Source: JBFHDX01 sp041584475
GTDB taxonomy: Bacteria > Pseudomonadota > Alphaproteobacteria > UBA8366 > JADFVY01
Length of the DNA stretch: 16,689 nucleotides
Assembly (NCBI GenBank): GCA_041584475.1
Contig: JBFHDX010000084.1
Coordinates: 1 to 16,689 of the forward strand
Reading direction: 5' to 3'
This document shows, piece by piece, positions 7,463 to 14,912 of the stretch. The translations under genes were made by a program, and so were the position numbers. Below the pieces are notes generated by a model, which saw only the letters and a program-made list of their open reading frames with translations, was not told the DNA's origin and made no database searches. Positions within the stretch are counted from its first letter, which is position 1. Every line of letters begins with the position of its first letter.

Positions 7463-8821
7463 TCAGCTGCCGACCGGCAAGCGCAGCCGGAACACGGTGC
7501 CGTGCGCTCCGGTCGAGACGAGCGACAGGTCGCCGCCGTGGGCGTGGGCGAGCTCCCGCGCGATGGCGAGGCCGAGACCGGTGCCCCCGGCCCGGGCCGA
7601 GCCTTCGAACGGCCGGAACAGTTTTTGCTGCGCGCGTTCCGGCAGGCCGGGCCCGTCGTCGGCGATATCGATCTCGACGACGTCCTGCGCGATCTCCGAG
7701 GCGATCGTGACATGCGCCGCCCCGGCATCCGCGGCATTGCGCAGGAGGTTGTCGAGAATGCGATAGAGCTGATCGCGGTCGCCGAGAACCTGGAGATCCG
7801 GCGCGATGCGGTTGTCGACCGTGATCTTGCCGTCGCGCGACGCTTCCAGCGCGCCGCGGACATCGTCCACCAGCTCGGCAAGGCACACCTGCCGCCGGTG
7901 CGGTTCCGGCTGGCCGCGGCCGACATAGTCGAGCGTCTGGCCACACAGCGCGACGGCGCGTTCGATCGCGGTGATCACCGTCGGCGCCAGCTTCCTCACC
8001 TTCGGGTCCTCGCTCGCCTCGAGCCGGTCGGAGACGAGCAGCGCCGACGACAGGATGCCCTTGAGATCGTGATTGATCTTCGCCACCGCCGTGCCGAGCG
8101 CGGCCAGGTGCGCCCGCTGCGTCAGCGCCGCGAGCAGTCCGTGCTGCATCGCCGCCAGCTGGCGTTCGGCCACGCCGACCTCGTCGCGCCGCCCCGAGGG
8201 CGCGATGATGCGGCTCGCATCCTCGGGGTCCTCGCTGAACGCGGTCATGCTGCCGGTAATCCGCCGCATCGGCCGCACCAGCAGCAGGTGCAGCGCGAGA
8301 TACACGAGCGTCGCCGTGACCAGCGATATCACGACCGACAGCGCGAGGATCCGCCAGGCATAGGCGATCATGTCGGCGCGCAGCGGCGCCTCGTCGAGCA
8401 CGAGCTCGATGATCACGGACGGATCGGCCGGCGAATGGGCGAGCACGCGGATCACCCGCGGCTTGGTGACGAGAAACACCGACAGCGCGTCGACGATCAT
8501 GTCCCATACGCCCTGCTCGGCGAGATAGAAGGTCTCGTCCACCATCGGCGGCGCCGCGCCGCTGAGCACCTGGCGCGCGCCGCCGCGCCGCGCGAGGACC
8601 GCGTGGGCTCCGACCTGGGACAGCAGCTTCGCCTTCAGCATCTCGCCGACGCTGCGGTCGGGCGCCGCATCGAGCGCGAGCATCGCCAGGTGCGCGGCGC
8701 TGACACGGGCATTGAGCCATTCCTCCCGGTACCGCGCCACGGACGGCACGAAAATGAACACTTCGCTGAGCATCACGAAGAAGACCGTCAGGACCAGGAG
8801 GCGTGCGGACAAGCTGTGCAT
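7463..8821 (-). CDS. Orphan membrane-bound sensor histidine kinase
   Basis: This 452-residue two-component sensor has a membrane helix at about 7-26, an extracytoplasmic sensor region (about 27-155) with no recognisable domain, a second helix at about 157-181, and a HAMP-like linker (about 182-235) starting at VRPMRRI. The phosphoacceptor is H251 in AKINHDLKGILSS. The ATPase domain has an N box RILDNLLRNAADA (N358/N362), G1 DDGPGLP (388-394), and G2 GGTGLGLAIA (412-421). The position four residues after the histidine is glycine, where HisKA kinases with phosphatase activity usually have Thr or Asn. No response regulator gene is adjacent. It follows the TVP38-family gene on the same strand with a 118-bp gap. 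Signal and partner are unknown. Confidence 0.9.
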   Translation of the reverse strand: MHSLSARLLVLTVFFVMLSEVFIFVPSVARYREEWLNARVSAAHLAMLALDAAPDRSVGEMLKAKLLSQVGAHAVLARRGGARQVLSGAAPPMVDETFYLAEQGVWDMIVDALSVFLVTKPRVIRVLAHSPADPSVIIELVLDEAPLRADMIAYAWRILALSVVISLVTATLVYLALHLLLVRPMRRITGSMTAFSEDPEDASRIIAPSGRRDEVGVAERQLAAMQHGLLAALTQRAHLAALGTAVAKINHDLKGILSSALLVSDRLEASEDPKVRKLAPTVITAIERAVALCGQTLDYVGRGQPEPHRRQVCLAELVDDVRGALEASRDGKITVDNRIAPDLQVLGDRDQLYRILDNLLRNAADAGAAHVTIASEIAQDVVEIDIADDGPGLPERAQQKLFRPFEGSARAGGTGLGLAIARELAHAHGGDLSLVSTGAHGTVFRLRLPVGS

Positions 8822-8939
8822 CGACCGTCCGTTCGGGTGCCGGATGGGGCTCAGCCGGCGCTGGTTGCAACGTCGTGACAGCTTTTCGCGGACACGCCCG
8901 GTTTATCAAGGAAAAACGGGCCGGCGGTGGATTTTCCGC

Positions 8940-9734
8940 TCAGCCGCGGCGCGCGCGCCAGGCGCGGACGACGACCGGGAGCAGCGCCAGGGCGACGAGA
9001 CCGAGCATCGCGGTCACCACCTGGGGCGTCAGGATTTCCCAGATCGTGAAGTCCTCGACGGATTCGATCGCGCTGCCCAGCCCGGCGCCGACCGACGTGT
9101 AGACGAAGCCCCCCGGTATGATCCCGATGAAGGTGGCGACCACGAAGGTGCGCAGGGGCACGCCGAGGAACGCCGGGATCAGGTTGACGACGAAGAACGG
9201 CATCGCGGGCACCAGCCGCATGGCCAGCAGGTAGCTGAAGGCGTTCTCCTGGAACCCCTCCTCGACCTTGTGGAGCCACGGCCCGGCCTTGCGATGCAGG
9301 ATGTCGCCGAACACCGTCCGCGCGGCGAGGAACAGCAGGATTGCGCCGAGCGTCGCACCGATCACGTTCCACGCCGTGCCGAACCACTGGCCGAACAGGA
9401 ACCCGCCGGTGATGCTGAGGACCGCGGCCCCCGGCAGCGAGAACGCGACGATGGCCGCATACACGGCGATGAAGGACAACACGGCGAGCACGCTGTGGAC
9501 TTGCACCTGCTGCAGCAGCCATTCGCGGTTCTGCTGGAGTGCCCGGAACGTCACGTAGGAATCGAGGTCGAGCGCGAAGAACCCGACGACCCCGAGAACG
9601 ATGACGGCCAGCGGCCAGTAACGCTGCCGCCACGACCGTACCGTCTCGTCCGCCCTGTCCTGATCAGCCCGCAGCGTTCCCGTCGCCCCACCGGCCACGG
9701 AGACGGCGGATGCGTCCATATTGTGGTTCGTCAA
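8940..9734 (-). CDS. TVP38/TMEM64 (DedA superfamily, SNARE-associated domain) membrane protein
   Basis: This 264-residue polytopic inner-membrane protein has a polar N-terminus (about 1-38), then helices near 40-56, 81-99, 104-139, 166-190, 195-218 and 238-257. The family signature is clear in two halves: GGFLFGQWFGTAWNVIGATL (110-129) and RLVPAMPFFVVNLIPAFLGV (173-192) followed by FIGIIPGGFVYTSVGAGLG. DedA-superfamily proteins are associated with lipid transport or membrane homeostasis, but the role of this member is not defined. The start is taken as TTG at 9734 because GGGGGGAAG lies 3 bp upstream of it; the in-frame ATG at 9719 would be 18 bp from that site. The neighbour downstream is the histidine kinase. 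Confidence 0.88.
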   Translation of the reverse strand: MTNHNMDASAVSVAGGATGTLRADQDRADETVRSWRQRYWPLAVIVLGVVGFFALDLDSYVTFRALQQNREWLLQQVQVHSVLAVLSFIAVYAAIVAFSLPGAAVLSITGGFLFGQWFGTAWNVIGATLGAILLFLAARTVFGDILHRKAGPWLHKVEEGFQENAFSYLLAMRLVPAMPFFVVNLIPAFLGVPLRTFVVATFIGIIPGGFVYTSVGAGLGSAIESVEDFTIWEILTPQVVTAMLGLVALALLPVVVRAWRARRG

Positions 9735-9877
9735 CTGCTTCCCCCCGATAAGGCTACGACCTGCCGCCGCCGGTCAATGAATAAAAGAAATGCGTCGCTA
9801 GATATTTAAGGGGCGGGGTAGATCACCTGCCAGTCACCTTGCCGTGAGGCGATCGCGCGCGCGACGCCAGCGTGTGA

Positions 9878-9906
9878 TTGACTTGCCCAGGGCAAGCCTC
9901 TATACA
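9878..9906 (+). promoter_or_regulatory. Sigma70-type promoter of the rpmH operon
   Basis: A -35 element TTGACT (9878-9883) and a -10 element TATACA (9901-9906) are separated by exactly 17 bp. Each differs from consensus at one position. The predicted start of transcription is near 9913, leaving a leader of about 30 nt before rpmH. This is the best promoter in the window and suits a highly expressed ribosomal protein gene. Confidence 0.88.
9882..9896. repeat. Perfect inverted repeat in the rpmH promoter spacer
   Basis: CTTGCCC-A-GGGCAAG has two perfect 7-bp arms around one base. It overlaps the last two bases of the -35 element and fills most of the -35/-10 spacer. The position suits a repressor or activator operator, but no regulator is recognised and chance cannot be excluded. 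Confidence 0.5.
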
Positions 9907-9941
9907 GCGGGCCTGTTTTCTGCCCGAGTTTGGAGAGCGTC

Positions 9942-10076
9942 TTGAAACGTACGTATCAGCCCAGCCGCCTGGTGCGGAAGCGTCGCCACGGCTTCCGTGC
10001 GCGCATGGCGACCAAGGCCGGCCGGCGCGTCGTGGCCCACCGTCGCGCCAAGGGCCGCAAGCGCCTGTCCGCGTAG
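9942..10076 (+). CDS. rpmH: 50S ribosomal protein L34
   Basis: This 44-residue, very basic protein is L34 of the large ribosomal subunit. It starts KRTYQPSRLVRKRRHGFRAR after the initiator and ends GRKRLSA, matching the family over its full length. Initiation is at TTG (9942-9944), with GGAGAG ending 4 bp upstream; there is no ATG that would preserve the conserved KRTYQPS start. It is the first gene of the rpmH-rnpA-yidD-yidC-engB cluster and follows a near-consensus promoter. The TTG start is unusual for such a highly expressed gene and may adjust output, which is inference. Confidence 0.97.
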   Translation: MKRTYQPSRLVRKRRHGFRARMATKAGRRVVAHRRAKGRKRLSA

Positions 10077-10092
10077 ACCCGGGCCGCCGGGC

Positions 10093-10467
10093 GTGGAGCG
10101 GCTCAAGCGGCGATCCGATTTCCTCCGGGTAGCAGGAGCCCGCCGCAAATGGGCCACGCCGGGCCTGGTGCTGCAGGCGCGCCGACGCGAGGTGGCCGAC
10201 GGCCATCCGCGGGTCGGTTTCACGGCCAGCCGCAAGGTCGGCGGCGCCGTGTCGCGGAACCGGGCGCGCCGGCGCCTGCGTGTGATTGCGGCGGCACTCA
10301 TTCCGGCCCATGCGAAGGACGGCTTCGATTTCGTCCTCATCGCACGGGGAACAACCGTAACCCGGCCGTTCGCGGCCTTGCTGGAGGATCTGGAAACCGC
10401 GTTGAAGCGGGTCGGAGCGTGGCGCAACGATCGCGAAGACGGCGGTCCTGGCGAACCCTGCGACTAG
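10093..10467 (+). CDS. rnpA: Ribonuclease P protein component
   Basis: This 124-residue protein subunit binds the RNase P RNA and aids 5' maturation of tRNA. The start is GTG at 10093, 16 bp after rpmH, giving the typical ERLKRRSDFLRVAGARRKWA N-terminus; the preceding ribosome-binding site is weak, in keeping with the low output expected of this protein relative to L34. Family motifs are VGFTASRKVGGAVSRNRARR (41-60), including the RNR-type RNA-binding signature near 55-62, and FDFVLIAR (78-85). The C-terminal tail after about 112 is polar and variable. The frame stays open leftward to an ATG at 9997 inside rpmH, but that extension has no family similarity that I recognise. Confidence 0.95.
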   Translation: MERLKRRSDFLRVAGARRKWATPGLVLQARRREVADGHPRVGFTASRKVGGAVSRNRARRRLRVIAAALIPAHAKDGFDFVLIARGTTVTRPFAALLEDLETALKRVGAWRNDREDGGPGEPCD

Positions 10468-10797
10468 ATGACGACTGGACCAGAGCGGGATCCCATGGCC
10501 TTGGGCGGGAAAATCATGCGCGCCGCGATACGCGGCTATCAACTCTTGATCTCGCCGATCCTGCCCGGCAGCTGCCGCTACTGGCCCTCCTGTTCCGAAT
10601 ACACGGCTGAGGCGATCGCGACGCACGGGGCCTGGCGTGGCGGCTGGCTGGGGCTGCGCCGAATCCTGCGCTGCAACCCCTGGGGAGGCTGGGGCTACGA
10701 CCCGGTACCGCCGGCCGGCGGGCACCGTCACGACGGGCGACGAGACGGCGCGCCCGGGCTGGCGCACGGACCGGGCGCGGGGAGCGACGGCGCATGA
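10468..10797 (+). CDS. yidD: Membrane protein insertion efficiency factor YidD
   Basis: This 109-residue protein belongs to the small YidD family, associated with the inner membrane and assisting YidC-dependent insertion. The core runs from about residue 17 to 80: IRGYQLLISPILPGSCRYWP, SCSEYTAEAI, HGAWRGGWLGLRRILRCNPW, GGWGYDPVP. The conserved cysteines are C36, C42 and C69. The ATG at 10468 begins immediately after the rnpA stop; an ATG at 10495 (residue 10) is an alternative. Family members are usually about 70-85 residues, so the Gly/Arg/His-rich tail after residue 82 is an extension. Its stop overlaps the yidC start in ATGA, implying coupling. Confidence 0.95.
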   Translation: MTTGPERDPMALGGKIMRAAIRGYQLLISPILPGSCRYWPSCSEYTAEAIATHGAWRGGWLGLRRILRCNPWGGWGYDPVPPAGGHRHDGRRDGAPGLAHGPGAGSDGA

Positions 10798-12530
10798 CGG
10801 ACCAAAAGAACATCATCCTGGCCATCGTGCTTTCGGCGGTCATTCTGTTCGGCTGGAACATCTTCTACACCGCCTATTTCCCGCCGCCGGACGAGCCGGT
10901 TTCCACGTCACAGCGCGAACCGGCGCCGCAACAGGGAGTCGATCGGCCGGAGCTGCCCGAACTCGGAACCGAATTGCCGGCCGTCGAGCCCGGCACCGTC
11001 GGTCTGCCGGAAAGCCGGGAGACCGCGCTTGCCGAAACGCCGCGCGTCTCGATCGACTCGCCGCGCCTGCGAGGGTCGATCGCGCTGACGGGCGCACGCA
11101 TCGACGACCTGACGCTGCGCGACTACCGCAGGACCGTCAAGCCGAGCAGCGAGAACATCGTGCTGCTGCGGCCGACGGGCTCGGCACGCCCCTATTACAG
11201 CGAGTTCGGCTGGCTCGGACGCGACGTCAGGACGCCGGACCGCAAGAGCGAGTGGCGGGCGGACCGCGCTTCGCTGGCCCCGGGTCGGCCGCTGACGCTG
11301 AGCTGGGACAACGGCGAAGGGCTGCGCTTCGAGCAGGTGATCGCCCTCGACGAAAACTACATGTTCAGCGTCACCCAGCGCGTTCACAACAGCGGCAGCG
11401 CGCCGGTAACGCTTTACCCCTACGGCCTCGTCTCGCGCACCGGCCGGCCCGACATCCTCGGCTTCTACATCCTGCACGAGGGGCTGCTCGGCGTGTTCGA
11501 CGAGACGCTGAAGGAGGTCGACTACGACGACCTCGAACCGGGCAAGCCGATCCGGCAGGAGACGACCGGCGGATGGCTCGGCATCACCGACAAATATTGG
11601 CTGGTGGCGCTGATTCCGAACCAGGACGCCACCGTCGAGACCAGCTTCAATGTCGGCGCGCGCGAGGGTCTCGACAAGTACCAGGCCGACTTCCGGGCGC
11701 CGGCGGTCGAGGTTCCGGCGGGCGGCTCGGCGGAGGTCACCAATCGCCTGTTCGCCGGCGCCAAGGAGGTGCGGCTGCTCGACCGCTACGAGCGCGAAGC
11801 GGGCATCCCGCGCTTCGACCTCGCGGTGGATTTCGGCTGGTTCTACTTCCTCACCAAGCCGATCTTCTACGCGATCGACTGGCTCTACGTCGCGCTCGGC
11901 AATTTCGGGCTGGCGATCCTCGCCCTGACCGTCGTCATCAAGCTCATCTTCTTCCCGCTCGCCAACAAATCCTACCGGGCGATGAGCAAGATGAAGCTGC
12001 TGCAGCCCAAGATCGTCGAGATGCGCGAGCGCTTCGGCGACGACCGGATGCGCCTGAACCAGGAAATGATGGCGCTGTACAAGCGCGAAAAGGTCAACCC
12101 CGCTGCCGGCTGCCTGCCGATCCTCGTGCAGATCCCGGTGTTCTTCGCGCTGTACAAGGTGCTGTTCGTGACGCTGGAGATGCGTCACGCGCCGTTCTTC
12201 GGCTGGATCGAGGATCTGTCGGCGCCGGACCCGCTCGGCATCCTCACCCTGTTCGGGCTCGTCGCCTGGAACGTGCCGCCGATGCTCGAGATCGTGAATA
12301 TCGGCATCTGGCCGATCCTGATGGGGCTCACGATGTACCTGCAGCAGAAGCTGAACCCGCCGCCGCCGGATCCGACCCAGGCGCGGATCATGATGATGCT
12401 GCCGTTCCTGTTCACCTTCCTGCTGGCAAAGTTCCCGGCCGGCCTCGTCATCTACTGGACGTGGAACAACCTGCTGTCGATCGCCCAGCAATGGGTCATC
12501 ATGCGCGGCGTGCAGCGGGCCTCGAGCTAG
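10794..12530 (+). CDS. yidC: Membrane protein insertase YidC
   Basis: This 578-residue YidC/Oxa1/Alb3 insertase places inner-membrane proteins, alone or with SecYEG. The first helix is at about 6-28, followed by a low-complexity linker rich in Pro and Glu (about 30-85) and a large periplasmic P1 domain (about 85-335). The conserved insertase core starts near 345 with helices around 346-390, 438-460, 483-512 and 532-565. NKSYRAMSKMKLLQPKI (391-407) begins the cytoplasmic hairpin, and VNPAAGCLPILVQIPVFFAL is a family signature. K383 stands where E. coli has the functional R366, keeping the positive charge in the hydrophilic groove. The ATG overlaps the yidD stop and has GGGGAG upstream. Confidence 0.97.
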   Translation: MTDQKNIILAIVLSAVILFGWNIFYTAYFPPPDEPVSTSQREPAPQQGVDRPELPELGTELPAVEPGTVGLPESRETALAETPRVSIDSPRLRGSIALTGARIDDLTLRDYRRTVKPSSENIVLLRPTGSARPYYSEFGWLGRDVRTPDRKSEWRADRASLAPGRPLTLSWDNGEGLRFEQVIALDENYMFSVTQRVHNSGSAPVTLYPYGLVSRTGRPDILGFYILHEGLLGVFDETLKEVDYDDLEPGKPIRQETTGGWLGITDKYWLVALIPNQDATVETSFNVGAREGLDKYQADFRAPAVEVPAGGSAEVTNRLFAGAKEVRLLDRYEREAGIPRFDLAVDFGWFYFLTKPIFYAIDWLYVALGNFGLAILALTVVIKLIFFPLANKSYRAMSKMKLLQPKIVEMRERFGDDRMRLNQEMMALYKREKVNPAAGCLPILVQIPVFFALYKVLFVTLEMRHAPFFGWIEDLSAPDPLGILTLFGLVAWNVPPMLEIVNIGIWPILMGLTMYLQQKLNPPPPDPTQARIMMMLPFLFTFLLAKFPAGLVIYWTWNNLLSIAQQWVIMRGVQRASS

Positions 12531-12541
12531 GACCGGCTGCC

Positions 12542-13222
12542 GTGGGACAGCGCGCGGCGTCGACCAGGGTGCCCGGCGGCGCGCCGGACGCCGCGGCGAT
12601 CGAGGCGGGCCGTGTGCTGTTCGCGCAGGAGTGCCGGTTCCTCAGGGGCGTCGCACGGATCGGGGATCTGCCGGAGGGCACGCTGCCGGAAGTCGCCTTC
12701 GCGGGCCGCTCAAACGTCGGCAAGTCCAGCCTGATCAACGCGCTCACCGGCCGCCGCACGCTCGCGCGCACGAGCAACACGCCCGGGCGGACGCAGCAGC
12801 TCAATTTCTTCGATCTCGGCGGCCGCCTCGTGCTCGTCGACCTGCCCGGATACGGCTACGCGCGGGCGCCGAAGGGCGAGGTCGATCGCTGGACGCGGCT
12901 GATCGGGCTCTACCTGAAGGGACGGGTCGGGTTGCGCCGCGTCTGCCTGCTGATCGACGCCCGGCACGGCGTCAAGATTTCGGACCGCCAGGTCATGGAC
13001 CTGCTCGACCACGCCGCGGTGCCGTATATGCCGGTGCTGACCAAGACCGACAAGATCAGGCGCGGCGAGCTCGAGGGCCGGGTACACGCGATCGCCGGCG
13101 AGACCCGGCGGCGCGCCGCCGCCAGCCCGCAGGTGCTGGCGACGAGCGCGGTCGAGGGCACGGGCATCGCCGAATTGCGGTCCGAGCTTGCCAAGCTGGC
13201 CGCGCCGGAAGCATTCGGCTAG
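12542..13222 (+). CDS. engB: Ribosome biogenesis GTPase EngB (YihA/YsxC)
   Basis: This 226-residue TRAFAC-class GTPase is needed for large-subunit assembly. G motifs are G1 GRSNVGKSS (55-63), the G2 region TSNTPGRTQ (77-85), G3 DLPGYGYA (100-107), G4 TKTDK (167-171) and G5 TSA (201-203); the TPGRTQQLNFF and GYGYARAP segments are diagnostic of EngB. The GTG at 12542 is chosen because an AGGA site, partly inside the yidC stop, lies 9 bp upstream; a GTG at 12572 is a second choice. The N-terminal 25 residues before GRVLFAQE are not conserved. It lies 11 bp after yidC and follows the usual alphaproteobacterial order. Confidence 0.95.
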   Translation: MGQRAASTRVPGGAPDAAAIEAGRVLFAQECRFLRGVARIGDLPEGTLPEVAFAGRSNVGKSSLINALTGRRTLARTSNTPGRTQQLNFFDLGGRLVLVDLPGYGYARAPKGEVDRWTRLIGLYLKGRVGLRRVCLLIDARHGVKISDRQVMDLLDHAAVPYMPVLTKTDKIRRGELEGRVHAIAGETRRRAAASPQVLATSAVEGTGIAELRSELAKLAAPEAFG

Positions 13223-13257
13223 AGTTCACGCCCGGTGCGGGGGCGACGAAAGCGGCG

Positions 13258-14163
13258 ATGAGCGACAAGGCGAAGCAACAGAAGGCATGGCTCGAGAAGG
13301 CCGGGATCCTGACCGAGGCGCTGCCGTACATGCGCCGCTATTCGGGCAAGACCATCGTCGTCAAGTACGGCGGCCATGCGATGGGCGACGACGAGCTCGC
13401 CTCGCAGTTCGCGCACGACGTGACGCTGCTGAAGCAGGTCGGCATCGATCCGGTCGTCGTGCATGGCGGCGGCCCGCAGATCGGCAAGATGCTGCAGCGA
13501 CTCGCCATCGAGAGCGAATTCGTCGACGGCCTGCGGGTGACCGATTCGGCGACCGTCGAAATCGTCGAGATGGTCCTCTCGGGATCGATCAACAAGCGCA
13601 TCGTCGCCGGCATCAGCGCCGCCGGAGGACGGGCCGTCGGGCTGTCGGGCAAGGACGGCAACATGATCCGCGTCCGCAAGCTGCGGCGCACCCGCCGCGA
13701 CACCGATTCCAACATCGAGAAGATCCTCGACCTGGGGTTCGTCGGCGAACCCGAGACGGTCGATCCGCACGTGCTCGATTCGTTGAAACACACCGATTTC
13801 ATCCCGGTGATCGCGCCGATCGGCGTCGACGCCGATGGCCAGACGTACAATATCAATGCCGACACCGCCGCCGGAGCGGTGGCGAGCGCGGTCGGCGCGA
13901 CCCGGCTTCTGATGCTGACCGATGTCGCGGGCGTACTCGACAAATCCGGCAACCTGATCTCGGAAATGACGGTCGAGGAGGCGCGCGGCTACATGGAGGA
14001 CGGAACGCTGACGGGCGGCATGATCCCGAAGGTCGAGACCTGCATCGAGGCGATCGAGCGCGGCGTCGCGGCGACGGTCATCCTCGACGGCCGGATTCCC
14101 CACGCGATGCTGCTGGAGATGTTCACCGAACACGGTTCCGGCACGCTGATCCGCGGCAGCTGA
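13258..14163 (+). CDS. argB: N-acetylglutamate kinase
   Basis: This 301-residue amino acid kinase phosphorylates N-acetyl-L-glutamate, the second step of arginine synthesis. Visible motifs are the ATP-site lysine in IVVKYGGHAM (K36), the VVHGGGPQI loop (67-75), R93 in GLRVTD for substrate binding, SGKDGNMI, and INADTAAGA. The N-terminal segment before KTIVVKYGG (about residues 1-30, including LTEALPYMRRYSG) resembles the extra N-helix of hexameric arginine-inhibited enzymes such as that of Pseudomonas, and the C-terminus has IPHAMLLEMFTEHGSGTLI. Feedback inhibition by arginine is therefore likely, though inferred. The ATG is 35 bp after engB; the ribosome-binding site is weak. Confidence 0.97.
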   Translation: MSDKAKQQKAWLEKAGILTEALPYMRRYSGKTIVVKYGGHAMGDDELASQFAHDVTLLKQVGIDPVVVHGGGPQIGKMLQRLAIESEFVDGLRVTDSATVEIVEMVLSGSINKRIVAGISAAGGRAVGLSGKDGNMIRVRKLRRTRRDTDSNIEKILDLGFVGEPETVDPHVLDSLKHTDFIPVIAPIGVDADGQTYNINADTAAGAVASAVGATRLLMLTDVAGVLDKSGNLISEMTVEEARGYMEDGTLTGGMIPKVETCIEAIERGVAATVILDGRIPHAMLLEMFTEHGSGTLIRGS

Positions 14164-14173
14164 GAGGGCGCCG

Positions 14174-14854
14174 GTGACCGAGGAGCAGCGCCGCCGGCTG
14201 GCCGATGCCGAGGTCTGGCTGTTCGACCTCGACAACACGCTTTACCCGGCCAGCTGCAACCTGTTCGACCAGATCCACGCGCGCATGGCGCGTTTCATCG
14301 TCGAGCAGCTCGGCGTCGATCACGACGAGGCGATGCGGATGCGCCGCCGGTATTTCCTCGAGCACGGCACGACGCTGTCGGGGCTGATGGCGAACCACGG
14401 CACCGATCCCGACCGTTTCCTGAAATACGTGCACGACATCGACGTCACGCCGGTGCAGCCGAGCCCGGCGCTCGATTCCGCCCTGGGCCGCCTCGCCGGC
14501 CGCAAGCTGATCTTCACCAACGCCGACACCGGACACGCGGAGAACGTGCTGGCGCGGCTCGGCATCGCGCACCATTTCGACGCCATCTTCGATATCGCCG
14601 CCGCCGACTACGTGCCGAAGCCCGACCGCGGCCCCTACGAGCGCATCGTCAGGGATTACGATGTCGTGCCGGGGGGCGCGGTGATGCTCGACGACATGGC
14701 CGCCAATCTCGCGCCGGCGGCCGCGATGGGCATGACCACGGTGTGGGTGCGCACGCACTACAACTGGTCGGGCGACGGCGAGCAGGAACCCGCCCACGTG
14801 CACCACGCGACCGACGACCTGGTGGTCTGGCTGGACACGGTCGTGCCGCTGTGA
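14174..14854 (+). CDS. HAD-family pyrimidine 5'-nucleotidase-like hydrolase
   Basis: This 226-residue haloacid dehalogenase superfamily phosphatase resembles the SDT1/pyrimidine 5'-nucleotidase group. Motif I is WLFDLDNTLYP with nucleophile D18 and acid/base D20; motif II is T115 in IFTNAD; motif III K149 in DYVPKPD; motif IV D173/D174 in MLDDMAANL. A helical cap lies between about 25 and 95. Expected substrates are UMP or CMP-like nucleotides, but HAD specificity cannot be read from motifs. It starts at GTG (14174) with GAGAGGG about 4 bp upstream, 10 bp after argB, so it is probably cotranscribed. This gene is commonly found between argB and dapD in alphaproteobacteria. Confidence 0.85.
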   Translation: MTEEQRRRLADAEVWLFDLDNTLYPASCNLFDQIHARMARFIVEQLGVDHDEAMRMRRRYFLEHGTTLSGLMANHGTDPDRFLKYVHDIDVTPVQPSPALDSALGRLAGRKLIFTNADTGHAENVLARLGIAHHFDAIFDIAAADYVPKPDRGPYERIVRDYDVVPGGAVMLDDMAANLAPAAAMGMTTVWVRTHYNWSGDGEQEPAHVHHATDDLVVWLDTVVPL

Positions 14855-14870
14855 ACCACCGCCCGTCCGC

Positions 14871-14899
14871 TTGACAGGTCCGGCATTGCGCACCATTGT
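14871..14899 (+). promoter_or_regulatory. Probable sigma70-type promoter of dapDE
   Basis: TTGACA (14871-14876), a perfect -35 consensus, is followed after 17 bp by CATTGT (14894-14899), which matches three of six -10 positions. The predicted start is near 14906, about 48 nt before dapD. It would let dapDE be expressed apart from the upstream rpmH-argB cluster. Confidence 0.6.
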
Positions 14900-14912
14900 C
14901 GCGGCCGTTTCC

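Larger units (their letters stand above)
9735..9941. other. Divergent intergenic region TVP38-family gene / rpmH
   Basis: This 207-bp gap contains an AT-richer patch around 9775-9811, a run of five CG dinucleotides (9854-9863), and then the rpmH promoter. On the minus strand TTGACC (9775-9770) could be a -35 for the TVP38-family gene, but no well-spaced -10 follows. No DnaA box or other origin-like element was seen, although rpmH lies next to oriC in some bacteria. Confidence 0.5.

Noticed and set aside
8822..8939. Promoter or terminator between the TVP38-family gene and the histidine kinase gene
   Set aside because: On the minus strand a TTGATA hexamer is present but the element 17 bp on (AAAAGC) is a poor -10, and the T-run near 8913-8917 lacks a proper GC stem before it.
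9854..9863. Run of five CG dinucleotides as a possible Z-DNA element
   Set aside because: Ten base pairs of alternating CG are expected by chance in DNA this GC-rich, and the run does not touch the promoter elements.
9735..9941. Replication origin near rpmH
   Set aside because: No DnaA-box cluster is present, dnaA is not adjacent, and the only AT-rich patch is short.
9997..10092. N-terminal extension of rnpA starting inside rpmH, as reported for some Thermus species
   Set aside because: The frame is open, but the extension is Arg/Pro-rich with no recognised similarity, and the GTG at 10093 gives the standard alphaproteobacterial RnpA start.
10908..12491. 527-codon open frame on the minus strand opposite yidC
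   Set aside because: It is a compositional shadow of yidC, with no recognisable motif and no ribosome-binding site of note.
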